NCBI RefSeq assembly: GCF_016097555.1
Contig: NC_054707.1
Coordinates: 45,530,892-45,594,891, forward strand
DNA length: 64,000 nucleotides
Direction of reading: 5' to 3'
Source of the DNA: Gigantopelta aegis
Taxonomy: Eukaryota > Mollusca > Gastropoda > Neomphalida > Peltospiridae
Of this stretch, positions 29,985 to 43,400 are shown piece by piece. How positions within the stretch are numbered: position 1 is the first letter of the stretch; the number at the start of each line of letters is the position of its first letter. A program made the position numbers and the translations under genes. The notes under the pieces are model-generated. The model saw only the letters and a program-made list of their open reading frames with translations. It ran no database searches and was not told the origin of the DNA.

Positions 29985-30192
29985 TATTATTTACAGACGA
30001 AATGTTACCTGGACATTGGGGACTACGCGTTTAAATAAGGCATTCGTAATTCACATGAATCATATCGTATACCGTCAGGATAATTCGGAATGTTCTCAAA
30101 TTATTTTTAAATCACTGGCAGGATTCTGCAAGTAAGGTTTTGATTGGTGAACATGAGCTCCAACTGGCTGGTGTTAGAGATTGTATGATTTT

Positions 30193-30588
30193 ATAAAATT
30201 TAATACAGTAAAAAAAAAAAAAAAAAAAAAAAAAAAGATTTGGGGAGGGGGATATTGTCCGTGCCCCCCCCCTCCTCGTTACGCCACTGTATGTAGGACT
30301 TTGTTTTACAACGTTTAGCTTAATTCTGGTTTAGTAGCGCGTTTAGGCCTGACGTGAATTCTAGAGGGGTTAAGGGAATGTTTCGTCAAATATAATGTTG
30401 GAACCTTTGACGTTCTAACATGCGATTACTGCTTTCGACAAGTAAAAGTAACCATGACAAATGCCGATAAATACCAATATTTGATACATGTAAAGCAAAG
30501 CTAACATATACTTTGACGAATATAGCCTACTTCAAAACTTGTTCATGCTCTAGATCCAGGGAGGGAAAGTACCCCCCCCCCCCCCCCC

Positions 30589-30620
<32 letters not shown>
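30193..30620. repeat. A-tract, poly-C MITE end and CA microsatellite
   Basis: Poly-A at 30211-30236. The right end of a CAGTGGCGTAG-type MITE (CTCGTTACGCCACTG) ends near 30290. A C-run and (AC)n lie at 30571-30619. Confidence 0.7.
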
Positions 30621-30622
<2 letters not shown>

Positions 30623-31029
30623 GCACGATATGTTTAATTACATAGTTTTTAGTTCCGCCGCCTGTGGTTGTTTTTAGAGAACTCAGTTATTGTTGTTGTT
30701 GCTCCCTCGTCCCAACCTGATGCGGGTCATGTTATCTAGTAAACAGGTATCGGAATGTTACAAGTACGGGGGAAGTGGGGCGAATCCGATTAGTAACGAA
30801 ATGTTCCGATTCTGGCCGATATCCAAATTCGGGAGTTCTCGCCCCGTATCTCCTAACAACCGGTGTAGTTTACATTTATTCGGAAACATGGCCGCCTCCA
30901 GTTGAAACGGGCACCTGTCGCTGCTTAGACTACATACGCCATATTATTAAAGAATTAGTCCACAAAATTACCGTTTAGTTTATCAGTAGCGTTAGTTTTA
31001 GTTTGTAAATAGCTTTTAATTTGCTAACC

Positions 31030-31558
31030 ATGGAGGCTGTGGCTTCAAAGAACCATGTACTTTCCGATTCTAACTTGAAGAGCAGACCCGAATTCCGGAC
31101 ATATCTGACGACGGACGCCAGCGCTGGCGGTGACGTCGTGACACAGATAAAGGAGAAACGTCGACGTCGTCACCAGAACTTCCCTTGCCTTCGCGGCCGC
31201 GCCGATGTCGATTCTTTTCAAGAAAAGGTAAACGAGAACCCGTCTTTTAAGAAATGGAACGACGAAGGGAACTACAGAGCCCCGGCCCCATACAGAAGCT
31301 TTGACAACATCGTGGATCCTGTGTCGGGCTTTGTCAGTGTCGGAGGCGATATGGATCGAAACACTGGCCACACGATGATGCGGTCGTTTGTTCTGCTCAG
31401 TGACACTCCGCAGTCGGCTGCTCCGAGAGATCGTCATTCGAACCGCACCAACGAGCCGGCGGCGCCCATGGAACTGCGGAGAGCGACCACCACTGGTGGC
31501 CCGTCACAATGGAACAGCAGGAAGGTTCCCGACGCTTCAATTAGAGCAAAGTTGGGGG
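31030..31558 (+). CDS. SPMIP7: Sperm MIP gene exon 1
   Basis: 176 codons plus one base, donor GGGG|GTAAGT. Encodes MEAVASKNHVLSDSNLK..., a basic KEKRRRRHQN stretch and FDNIVDPVSGFVSVGG. It is clearly GC-richer than flanking introns. The upstream 30660-31029 is presumably 5' UTR or promoter; no TATA box stands out. Confidence 0.8.
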
Positions 31559-34500
31559 GTAAGTTAGTAACAATTGTGTTGATTTATTTTATAGTGATTT
31601 TTGTTTCTTGTATATAGTTTGCAGAGGAGCATGCTCCAGACCCAACCCTCCTATAAACTTAATTCGCCAGTTTAGATTCAACCATGATAAAATGCCTACT
31701 CATGGGGGTGTGGGTTGGAGACATAGGAGGGTGTGCATTGTAATTAATATTTATGTTTGTTCACATGGAATCCGGGTGGTTTCGTCCCAAAACAATTTCG
31801 CACCCAAGGCATTTCGCCCGTATCCATTTTCACCCCAATTTGTTTTGTCCCCCAGTAAGGTCATTTCACCCTTTATCCGGGTCGTTTTGCCTAGCTGATA
31901 ACACATCCTAGCTGATAATTTAAATCTACTAATATACTGCTGGCACCGGTTCTTTCTGCGGACAAATACAACAAATTACAATGTCAGCGGTCACCAAAAA
32001 CGTTCTGCGACTTTAACCAAAAGAAGGACGACTACAGCCTGCTATTTATACCACAGATAGGCGATGACAACTCATGATAGCAATGCTTAGGAATGACAAA
32101 CGACTGGACCAGCAAACAATGCTAAGAAAAGAAATACACACAATACAATAATTGTTTAAAAGTAATAAATAATTGGGAGTTGGGGGCAAACTGACTGAAA
32201 GTTGGGAGTGAACTGACAAACAGTTGTAGGCGAATTGACTTGGGGCAAACTGGTATATGGGGTGAACAGGTCAAACTAGGGGTGAACTGACTTGGGGTGA
32301 ATTGTCTTGGGGGTGAAATGTCATGGATGTGATTATTCAGCCATCAGACATAAGGCTGGTAGGTACTGGGTTTGTAACCCTCTGTCCTGGACATGAAATA
32401 CACCAATCTAAATTTCCCCCAATATTCAAACAACCCCTTTCTGTCCCGATCGATACAACCAACATATGTCAGAGGTGGTGATTGGGATGGACGTGCTTGA
32501 ATCTTCACGTAAATAAAGTTTTGGTTGTTTGGTAATATAATATTTTTAAATAATCGTATTAAAATTGTTTGTGTGTAATATACGGACACAAACATTGAAA
32601 TTAATTATCACTATATCAGAGTCGCAAATATTACATATTATTATGTCTTTAGCCATAGCTCGCTACTGTGATTTATTTATTTCTGTTAAAATAGCTCCTT
32701 GCTGAAAAAAAGACACAATATTTATATAGGAGGAGGGGAGGGGCGGAACGACCCGACTGTTGGGGCAAAATGACCCGTTTGAAGGATGAACCTACCCGGG
32801 ATGAAATGACTCGGGGCGAATCTGGATAAGGGTGAAACGACCTGATACAGTTTAAGTATGCCACATGGCTGTAGGATTTTTTTTATGGTAGGGGTGCAAT
32901 ATGTCGAGTATTTTAAAGTCGTCAAAGTATGTACACTAATATATACATGTATTATAATTTACATGAAGGCAAATGCCCTCCTGAAACACAGGCCAACCAA
33001 TATCTTGCATCTTCCTTAAAAGAACAAAAAATCTACATTCAATATAGTTATTTCAGTGTTTTTTCTAGCATGTTTTAGCACAATGCCTCTATAGTCTACA
33101 ATTGCCTGTATAAATACTCAGAAAATTAATTATTAATTAATAAAATATCCTGTTTAATATTTTGCCATTCATTTATTAAAGCAAGCACATTAATTATTTT
33201 TATTTCAATTAATGTTTTTGTTATTAATGAAAAAAAAGTGCTCTGAAAATGGTGAAAATGCCCCCAAAGTGTTTAGTCTACCATGCGTACCAAATTTCTA
33301 GGGAAAACACTGTATTTTGTTAACCATTGTATTCTTTAGGCACTTTGAAATTCAGGGATATGTATACAAACAAACATTGCTCTTGCCACACCCACTTGTG
33401 ATCAGTTACAGACCAGCCCTTTATTATAAGTTCTTCACTTGTTTGTTTAAATCTGTTTTAGGTTTTGGGCTATTTCTCATTCCAGCCAGTGCTCCATAAC
33501 TGGTGTAACCAAGGCTGTGGTATGTATTATCCTGTCTGTGGGATGGTGCATATAAAATATCCCTTGCTGCTAATCGAAAAGTGAAGTGGTGACAGCAGGT
33601 TTCCTCTCAATATCTGTGTGGTCCTTAACCATATGTCTGATGCCATATAAACGTAAATAAAATGTGTTGAGTGCATTGTTAAATAAAACATTTCCTTCCT
33701 TCCTTACTGTTTTAGGTTGGACCAGTGACCATGATCCAAGAAAACCAGTCTCTCAACCTCTTGGCTTGAGGCGCTCTAAGGTACTTGTCATGCATTGAGG
33801 ATCATTTGAGACATTTCACGCAGATATTCCAGGTTTCTGCCTGTACCTCTATACAGTATATATAGAACAGTACACTAGTGTTCACAACATGTCATTTTTA
33901 TGAAACGAGTAAACTTCCCATGTTAGTATCAGACTGAACAAAGTTCATTAGTTAATAAATAAAATACCACACTCGTTTTCGTTAGACAACATTTTTTATG
34001 AAACTCCCGTGGTATCTGACCTTACTTTCGTTTGGTCATACATTAACATGAGATGTTCACCTGTTCCATAAAAATTATTCTGTAAATCTTAAAATATTAG
34101 CGAGCATAAAATGTTCATTGAATTTAGCTTGATCATACAAGATGCTAATATTTCATACATAAGTGTACAAGATGGGGCAGGGGTGGGGCACTTTCACACA
34201 CACACACACACACACACACCTCAGTCCTGGAGAAATTTGGGGAAAATGAGCTGGCCTGAACACTTTTCACCATGTGTTTGCATTATTCTACCCATTTATT
34301 AGTTGTAATCCATGTAAAAATGTGTGGTGATTTGTTTACAACCCTATATATAACTGGTTGGCAGTAATGCTAATATGAATAAACTTTGTAATCCAGATTC
34401 GGGCACTTTTGTTTAATTCAGGCAAAAGGCAGCCTGCCCCACTACAAAAATGGGAGCCCGTATGTCTATGATTTCATGATGCTAAATTTAAAGAGACATA

Positions 34501-37337
34501 TACAACATACTGTTCTAAAACATATCTGTGCAATTGTTTTGTCTGTGATTAACTGAACTGACAACAATGGTTACCTGCTATTGATTAAACCAAACGGATA
34601 CTAAATTCGAGATGCATAACGTCAAGATTCATCAAACATATTTCAGCTGATCCTACAACTTAAGCTTATTAATTTTTTCGTTTCTGATATGACCTCGCTA
34701 AAGTTCAAGGGTCACTTATTTGGATTTCACTAAATTTTAAGATCGCTAATTTTTTATTATTTACAGTATCTTGCTTAAGACTCGTATATAATAGTATTCT
34801 ATGTATATCACTGATAATCAGCAGGTTGGTACTTTGGCTGAACACTAGGACAGGGAAGACCATGCATAGGTGTGATTTCCTTGTGTCCGGGAGATAGTGG
34901 GGCATCCACTGGGTTATGGTGCTAGAGTGTCAGTATATGTGTGAGTGAGTGTGTGAGTATGCGTGAGTGAGTGTATGAGTGAGTGTGTGTTCTGTTGAAA
35001 TATAGCCCTATTCTATTTAGTGTTCAGGAGTCATAACTGAATTTTGTAATTTGATGATTGAAAATATATTTTAGGTAAAATAACAGAAATAAAAAAATCT
35101 GTGTAAATTAATTTGTATACTTTTTTTTTTTTTATCTAGACAACTATTAAATATATGCCATTGACATAAAACATAATTTATAAAAAAAAAAAATAATAAT
35201 ATTTATTTATTATGCTGCAGTTAGTGTATTCTTTATATTTTTTTTTTTTTTTTTTTTTTATCCCACTGGTCCCTTTCCTTTCTCTCTTTTGAATTACATC
35301 TCATTTCTTCCCAATCCAGCAACTCCTGTCTTTCAACTTCTTTTACTGTCCATATCCACATCCCAGTCCTTGTCTCTCCAACTGTGACATGTGCTTGTTT
35401 TTTGTGGCTATCTGTGCCACACACCTGCTATTTCCTATCAGCTTTGGCTGAGGGCTTAGTCTGACCACTTCGGAGAGTGATCAGTAGTTACTTCGGCATT
35501 GTTAAGAGGCACTTGTAACCACCTACTATGGTATATACTCCTCTACTGTCAGCTGTCGTTAGTGCCGTGGGTTAGACCAGCTTTATTAACGGCAAAGGAC
35601 GAGGATGCCAAGTGGGTGCAGAGAAGTACAGTGCAACCATGGAGGAAGTTGAGACAGGTAGACGATGGTGTGGACAGCTGAGAATATGGAGTCGGAGGAA
35701 AATGACATAGTGTCGAAAGAGATTGAAATTGTGGGAGAAATTGTAAAGTTTTTTTTATTTAAGATAATAAGCGTGATAGGCAGAGGGTGATAGATGAGAA
35801 AGATGAATCAAATTTAATTTCATTATGAATTTTTTTTAGCACTAAATATGAATATTGATCAGTTTCTCGGTTTGTAATTTATTAATTTTGTTTTGTTAAT
35901 GTGATGTGATTTATTATTTTGTATTTTATAGTCAATGTATGCTGGCCCACAGTCTTCTGAACTGAGCAAGTCGAGCAAAGATCTCCTGGCACTGAAGTAT
36001 ATGTACAGTTCGTCGACACAAAGGTGACTATTTGTACTGAGGAATTGTAAGCCAACATTAATTTACCACTAGGCTAACATAGTAATGTCTTTATTTGACT
36101 GCCATTAACATGGTCAACTTCAGTCGATATGCATTGAGGGTTTAGGTTATAACTGTAACAGGGTCAATGACTAACAGTGTAAATTCAGGGTTTAGGTTAT
36201 AAATGTAACAAGGTCAATGTCTAACAGTATAAATTGAGGGTTTAGGTTATAAATGTAACAGGGTCAGTGTCTAACAGTATAAACTGAGGGTTTAGGTTAT
36301 AAATGTAACAGGGTCAATGTCTAACAGTATAAACTGAGGGTTTAGGTTATAAATGTAACTGGGTCAATGTCCAACAGTGTAAATTGAGGGTTCAGGTTAT
36401 AAATGTAACAGGGTCAATATCTAACTGTAAATTGTGGGTTCAGGTTATAAATGTAACAGGATCGATGTCTAACAGTATAAATTGAGGGTTTAGGTTATAA
36501 ATGTAACATGGTCAATGTCTAACAGTATAAACTGAGAGTTTAGGTTATAAATGTAACTGGGTCAATGTCCAACAGTGTAAATTGAGGGTTCAGGTTATAA
36601 ATGTAACAGGGTCAATATCTAACTGTAAATTGTGGGTTCAGGTTATAAATGTAACAGGGTCAATGTCTAACAGTATAAATTGAGGGTTTAGGTTATAAAT
36701 GTAACATGGTCAATGTCTAACAGTGTAAACTGAGGGCTTATGTTATAAATTTAACCGGGTCAATGTCTAACAGTATAAATTGAGTGTTTAGGTGATAAAT
36801 GTAACATGGTCAATGTCTAACAGTGTAAATTTAGGGTTTAGGTTATAAATGTAACATGGTCAATGTCTAACAGTGTATGTTTCAAAAACTATCATAGATT
36901 TATTTTTATTGAGAAATCATCTGGTCACTATATCAAATTGTTCCACCAATGAAAATGCCGTGTTTATATGATCTACGTATAGCACCCTAAACACTAGAAG
37001 TCAAAATGGAAATAAGCGACCATTGCTCCAGAGCTTATTCTGTGTATATCAGAAATGTTGAGTCATTAAATTTGGTTATGCCATACTAATGTATCATTAA
37101 CAGTGACATAGTGTAGTCTTAGATCTGCTTTTCTGACATTTCTGCTATACATAATAATCTTCAATGTGAACACTTATCTTTGTGATAATTAAATCTAAAA
37201 CAAAAAACCTGGAAGAAAAAACATATTTTTACCAAAATATTTTTAATGAAAGTTGTGCACATATTTGGAAAATACATTCTGATCCAAAGCCTTTATTATA
37301 AATTTATAAGGCAAGATAAGTCTCCACAGCTATTAAT

Positions 37338-37429
<92 letters not shown>

Positions 37430-40400
37430 CACAATATGTTGATTATGGTATTTGGAGGTGAAGGCACGGCTATTGGGGTTGGCAGGAGGCCGTTGTATAC
37501 AATAAAGAATCATGGATATCAGACAGGGAAACATCTTTAACAACAGGGAAAATTCAGGGAAAATACGGGGAATTTTAATTTGAAAATTCTGTGGGTACCC
37601 TGACAAGTAACAAGTGATTTGATTTTCTTCTCGATGTAGAGGTTACGAAGAAGTGCAGTGGGACAACATGCTGGGACCGAAGGTTTGGCCACCGGTCTCC
37701 ACGCTGGAGGACAAGGCAGATCCCGTGTCTCAGCGCTGGAACCTCAAGAGATATCACCCTGCGGCTCAGGAGTGGCAGGTAAATATTTGTATGGGATATC
37801 AGTATGAATTTTAGCAAGGGATATCAGTATGAATGTTAGCAAGGGATATCAGTATGAATGTTTGTAAGAGATATCAGTATGAATGTGTATAAGGGATATC
37901 AGTATGAATGTTAGCAAGGGATATCAGTATGAATGCGTGTAAGAGATATCAGTATGAATGTTTGTAAGAGATATCAGTATGAATGTTTGTAAGAGATATC
38001 AGTATGAATGTTTGTAAGAGATATCAGTATGAATGTTTGTAAGAGATATCAGTATGAATGTGTGTATAAGGGATATCAATATGAATGTTTGTAAGAGATA
38101 TCAGTATGAATGTGTGTAAGGGATATCAGTATGAATGTTAGCAAGGGATATGAATGTGTGTAAGAGATATCAGTATGAATGTGTGTATAAGGGATATCAA
38201 TATGAATGTTTGTAAGAGATATTAGTATGAATGTTTGTAAGAGATATCAGTATGAATGTTTGTAAGAGATATCAGTATGAATGTGTATGTTAGCAAGAGA
38301 TATCAGTATGAATGTTTGTGTGGGATATCAGTATGAATATTTGTAAGGGATATCAGTATGAATGTTAGCAAGGGATATCAGTATGAATGTTTGTAAGAGA
38401 TATCAGTATGAATGTTTGTACGGGATATCAGTATGAATGTTTGTAAGAGATATCAGTATGAATGTTAGCAAGGGATACCAGTGTGAATGTTTGTAAGAGA
38501 GATCAGTATGAATGTTTGTATGGGACATCAGTATGAATGTTTGTAAGAGAGATCAGTATGAATGTTTGTAAGAGATCTCAGTATGAATGTAAGAGATATC
38601 AGTATAAATGTTTATAAGAGATATCAGTATGAATGTTTGTAAGAGATATCAGTATGAATGTTTGTACGGGACATCAGTATGAATGTTTGTACGGGACAAC
38701 AGTATGAATGTTTGTAAGAGAGATCAGTATGAATGTTTGTAAGAGATATCAGTATGAATGTAAGAGATATCAGTATGAATGTTTGTAAGAGAGATCAGTA
38801 TGAATGTTTGTAAGAGATATCAGTATGAATGTTTGTACGGGACATCAGTATGAATGTTTGTAAGAGAGATCAGTATGAATGTTTGTAAGAGATATCAGTA
38901 TGAATGTTTGTACGGGACATCAGTATGAATGTTTGTAAGAGAGATCAGTATGTATGTTTGTAAGAGAGATCAGTATGTATGTTTGTAAGAGATATCAGTA
39001 TGAATGTAAAAGATATCAGTATGAATGTTTATAAGAGATATCAGTATGAATGTTTGTAAGAGATATCAGTATGAATGTAAGAGATATCAGTATGAATGTA
39101 AGAGGTATCAGTATGAATGTAAACGATATCAGTATGAATGTTTATAAGAGATATCAGTATGAATGTTTGTAAGAGATATCAGTATGAATGTAAGAGATAT
39201 CAGTATGATTGTAAGAGAGATCAGTATGAATGTTTGTACGGGACATCAGTATGAATGTTTGTAAGAGAGATCAGTATGAATGTTTGTAAGAGATATCAGT
39301 ATGAATGTAAGAGATATCAGTATAAATGTTTATAAGAGATATCAGTATGAATGTTTGTAAAAGATATCAGTATGAATCTTTGTACGGGACATCAGTATAA
39401 ATGTTTGTAAGAGAGATCAGTATGAATGTTTGTAAGATTTATCAGTATGAATGTTTGTACGGGACATCAGTATGAATGTTTGTAAGAGAGATCAGTATGA
39501 ATGTTTGTAAGAGATATCAGTATGAATGTAAAAGATATCAGTATGAATGTTTATAAGAGATATCAGTATGAATGTTTGTAAGAGACATCAGTATGAATGT
39601 TTATAAGAGACATCAGTATGAATGTTTGTAAGAGACATCAGTATGAATGTTTATAAGAGATATCAGTATAAATGTTTGTAAGAGACATCAGTATGAATGT
39701 TTGTACGGGATATCATTGTTAATGTTTGCAAGAGATATCATTGTTAATGTTTGCAAGAGATATCATTGTTAATGTTTGCAAGGGACATCAGTATGAATGT
39801 TTGCAAGAGAAGATGAAAACAGCCCTAAAATTTCTACTGGCAATCGGCAGTGCCGCCCCAAAAAGCTGTTGCAAAATTGATGTGCAGCAACATGTTTATA
39901 ATTATTAGCTATTTACTAATGCTTTTATTTCGACTAAATTGCCCTTGGAAGATCATCTGAATTCCAAGGGTTGTGGGAGGCATGTTCAAAAGGTATATTG
40001 TGCTGTTAGTGGTTTTGTTTAAAGGTCATTGCTATAATGCATAGCGAACAAGACACACTTTATTTGAGACATTTTATGAAATTTTACTTTATTTAATGTT
40101 TTTGGTCTTTTGAATAGTGTGTATAACCCCTTTAGGTTGCCTATATAATATCTTCTTAAGTGTGCTGTAAATGTGTTCTACTGTTTTGTCTGCAACATAC
40201 TGAAAGTATCAGGATAAAAAAAAAAACTGTCTGAGCTGTTACATATAATGAGGCAACTTAATTAGTAATATTAATATGAATGTTTTTTTTACATCAAGCC
40301 CTGTTATTCTCGATTAAGTATGGCTCATAATTGTATAACTAACATAATGGTTGGCATGTTAATAAAAATAAATGTTCTAAAACTAAGCACCATCCTGATA

Positions 40401-43400
40401 AAAATGAAATGAAGACAAACACTACATGTACTTGAAGTGAAAATAACACTTTACAGTACATAATAATAGTTTCTGGCACTTGTTCTTTTGTAGATGGTTT
40501 TTCTGACATGAGTCTCAAGAAAATCAACTCTTGGAGTGAGCTTTAGTGAGCTCCAAAGATTGATTTTCTTGAGACAAGTGTCAGAAAAACCATCAACCAA
40601 AGGACGAGTGCCAGAAATATTTTATAGTTCAATGATTTTTATAATTTTAGTATAACTATTATAAAATTTACTGCATTTTATTTTTGTACCGTGACGTCTG
40701 TTCTGTTTTTATTTCATGTGTATTTAATTTCTATTTAACCAGGCGATGGGCCGAGGTTGGGACTGGTTCCAGACACGACATGGCTACTACGGAAATAGGC
40801 CTGTTGTCTTGTGAGTATTTTTAACATTAATAATTACTTTCTACATTACACAGTACATCCATCAGTTAGTCTGTTGTTATAGTATGATTATTTGATTCCA
40901 TCATCAGTGCAATAAAATTAATTCTGACCATTCTGGGTCATTCTGACACTTAGAGTACTGTCAACTGAATTACCAAAGCCAATATAACATTAACTGGACC
41001 AATCAAAATTTTATTTAAAATTTTCCTAACATTCTGACGTAATAGCTTTTCACAATCAGTTGACATGGAATATCATTGTCTCAGGTCAGATTGACCAGAC
41101 TCACTGGAATCAAGGCTGGGAAACAGACATATTGAAGGACTAGCTGTAGCCACATTCATTATAATTTGTTATTATTATTATTTGGACATTATAGATCCAT
41201 GATTTGTTTGGGGAAAGGGAGCCTCTCTGGGCTGTCAATTGTAGGCAAATTGATCGTACATTTATTGTATGCTAGAGTAATTAGGGCACTTGCAGCTGTC
41301 TGCATTAGAGCTCCATATACCCCCCACCCCCATTTCTTCCACTATTATTACACAGTTATCGTTATTATTGGATTGTTTGTTTTTCTTTTTAAGATTTGTT
41401 TTACATGTAGATGTATTTTATTATATCAGGCTTTAATCTGTCACTTGCCAAATCACCGAAATGCAAATTAAAGTTGAATTTGATAAATATAATTGATTTC
41501 ATTACTATAATTTGCCTAAAAGCTAATTAAAAAATTGTCTATCTTTTATTGATGTACCACCATTTTTGCTGTTCGGCTAAATGAAACTTAAATTTATAAC
41601 CGATTTTCTTAGGAAATTTGTAAAATTACAAATATATTATGGGCTTCATCCTAAACCCGTTATATACAAGTGTGATGTATAATATTTATGATACTGTTTT
41701 GATTTTTTTTATAACATTTGGTTTTCAGCTGCAATCCTCTTCCAAGAACCCCGCATATTCCTGGATACAGGTAATTTAATTAATGTTCAACTTTTGATCT
41801 GTGAAATCTGCTATATTATCTTACATAGACTGACGAGATATTTGCTATTTTGTAGCAAATTAAACTAAATTTATCACAGTAATGTAAGAAAATTTAAAAT
41901 AAGTAAGAAACTAAAATGATATTATCCTAAAAGGGTATAAATCCTGATAATTAACAGTGGATATTTTTAGATCACCTACTGGATAAATATTTTCTTCTTG
42001 AGTGTGATCTGAACACTTTTTTCATTTCTTAATATTTGTTTGTACTTTTTTATTGAGATCTGACATAACTATGTTGCTAGCAGTTTCATTATTCATATGT
42101 AGTCATCTTATTTATTTATTTTTGTGTCACAATTTCCAGTTATAAATATAAAGTCATACATGTTTATATATACAAAAAAACACCAAAAAACCCATGAATT
42201 CAAAGCATATCAAACTTAATTTGAATTTTTATCGATTTTGTTTTTAATTACCGGTAAGGTTGAACCACCTATGAACTGGGTTATCTGTAAGGCCACTACA
42301 AATAATTGAAACGTATATGGGGACTCAGTGCTTTGTAGGCTTTTTACAATTGTATACTTCTACGTCAAGCAGGGTGAGAGAACTTTCAGAAATATCCCCC
42401 ATTAGGCCTTTTACTGATTGATAAGGATGTGTATCATGGGATGCATTACAAATGTTATGGGGGAGGGGATGTTTAGTACATGTAAGTGTTCTGTAACATT
42501 TCAAAACCATGTGTCCTTTTCATTTATAAATTAAATCCAGGCAGCTGTGGTCAATTTTTTGTTTATTGCAAATGGATATTTTTTATCAAATATTTATTAA
42601 TAAAAAAGAAATCAAAAATCAAAATACATGTATAAACAGAAAACCCAATAATGTTGTTCAAATTATATGAAATTATATCATGATTATAGTGGCAGGGTTG
42701 GGTGTGAGTTGACAAACATGTCACGTAATTTTAGAGGGAGTGATCATGGCATTACAAAATATTTTGTGGAGGAAGGGGTACAAATTTAAACAATTTTGCA
42801 AAACAACCTGTAGAAGTGTTAGTATAAAGTGCTCCTACTGGCAGTAGCTAGTGGGAATTTCCCTATTAGCTCAGCTTGTAGAGCACTGGACTGTCGTACT
42901 GAGAGTCAGTGGTTCGAATCCCTTCACTGGAGGTTGATTTTTCTGTTACAAACCCCTTATTCTGAAATAGAAATATGCTTTCATTATTATTTTATTTTAT
43001 AGTGGATGTGTTGGAGCAGAAAATTTGGAGGAGATGGACAATATTCAGGAGGAATTTACACCATTTACAGTGAAGAGAGCGACAGTACCCAGACCAACCG
43101 ACACAGCTCAGTGAGTTCATTATTCAGTGGTTTATTATTCATATAGTCTGTGACCTTGCCCATGGCATGTGGAACGTAGCTCAGTGATAAAATGCTTGCC
43201 TGATGCACAATCGATCCGCGTCGGTGGGCCCATTAGTCTATTTCTTTTTCTAGCCAGTGTGCCATGACTGCGATATCAAAGGCTGTTGTGTGTGCTATAC
43301 TGTTTGTGGAATAGTGCATATAAAAGATTCCTTGCTATTAAATGAAAAAATAAGAGGGTTTCCTCTAACTCTATATGTCAAAATTACCAAACGTTTGACA

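Larger units (their letters stand above)
26559..30183. mobile_element. MULE-like element carrying two paralogous unknown ORFs
   Basis: The left ~150 bp (26559-26707) and the reverse complement of 30034-30183 match over almost their whole length, by eye above 90% (CAATCT..., AACACCAGCCAGTTGGAGCT, AAAACCTTACTTGCAGAATC). A 9 bp repeat TATGATTTT flanks the element (26550-26558, 30184-30192). Long terminal repeats with a 9 bp duplication are characteristic of Mutator-like elements. Inside are two tandem units (~1.5 kb each), each with one GC-rich ORF and a nearly identical 3' non-coding block. No MULE transposase is present, so the element is non-autonomous and apparently carries cargo. Confidence 0.8.

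Noticed and set aside
31030..31617. Single-exon gene ending at 31617
   Set aside because: The frame is cut by a strong GTAAGT donor at 31559, and eight downstream exons join in phase; the ORF tail after it is AT-rich intron.
37781..39812. A CRISPR-like array of 25 bp repeats
   Set aside because: Repeats are contiguous without unique spacers and lie in a eukaryotic intron; it is a satellite.
42860..42933. A functional tRNA gene
   Set aside because: A and B boxes are present, but the acceptor and T stems do not pair properly.
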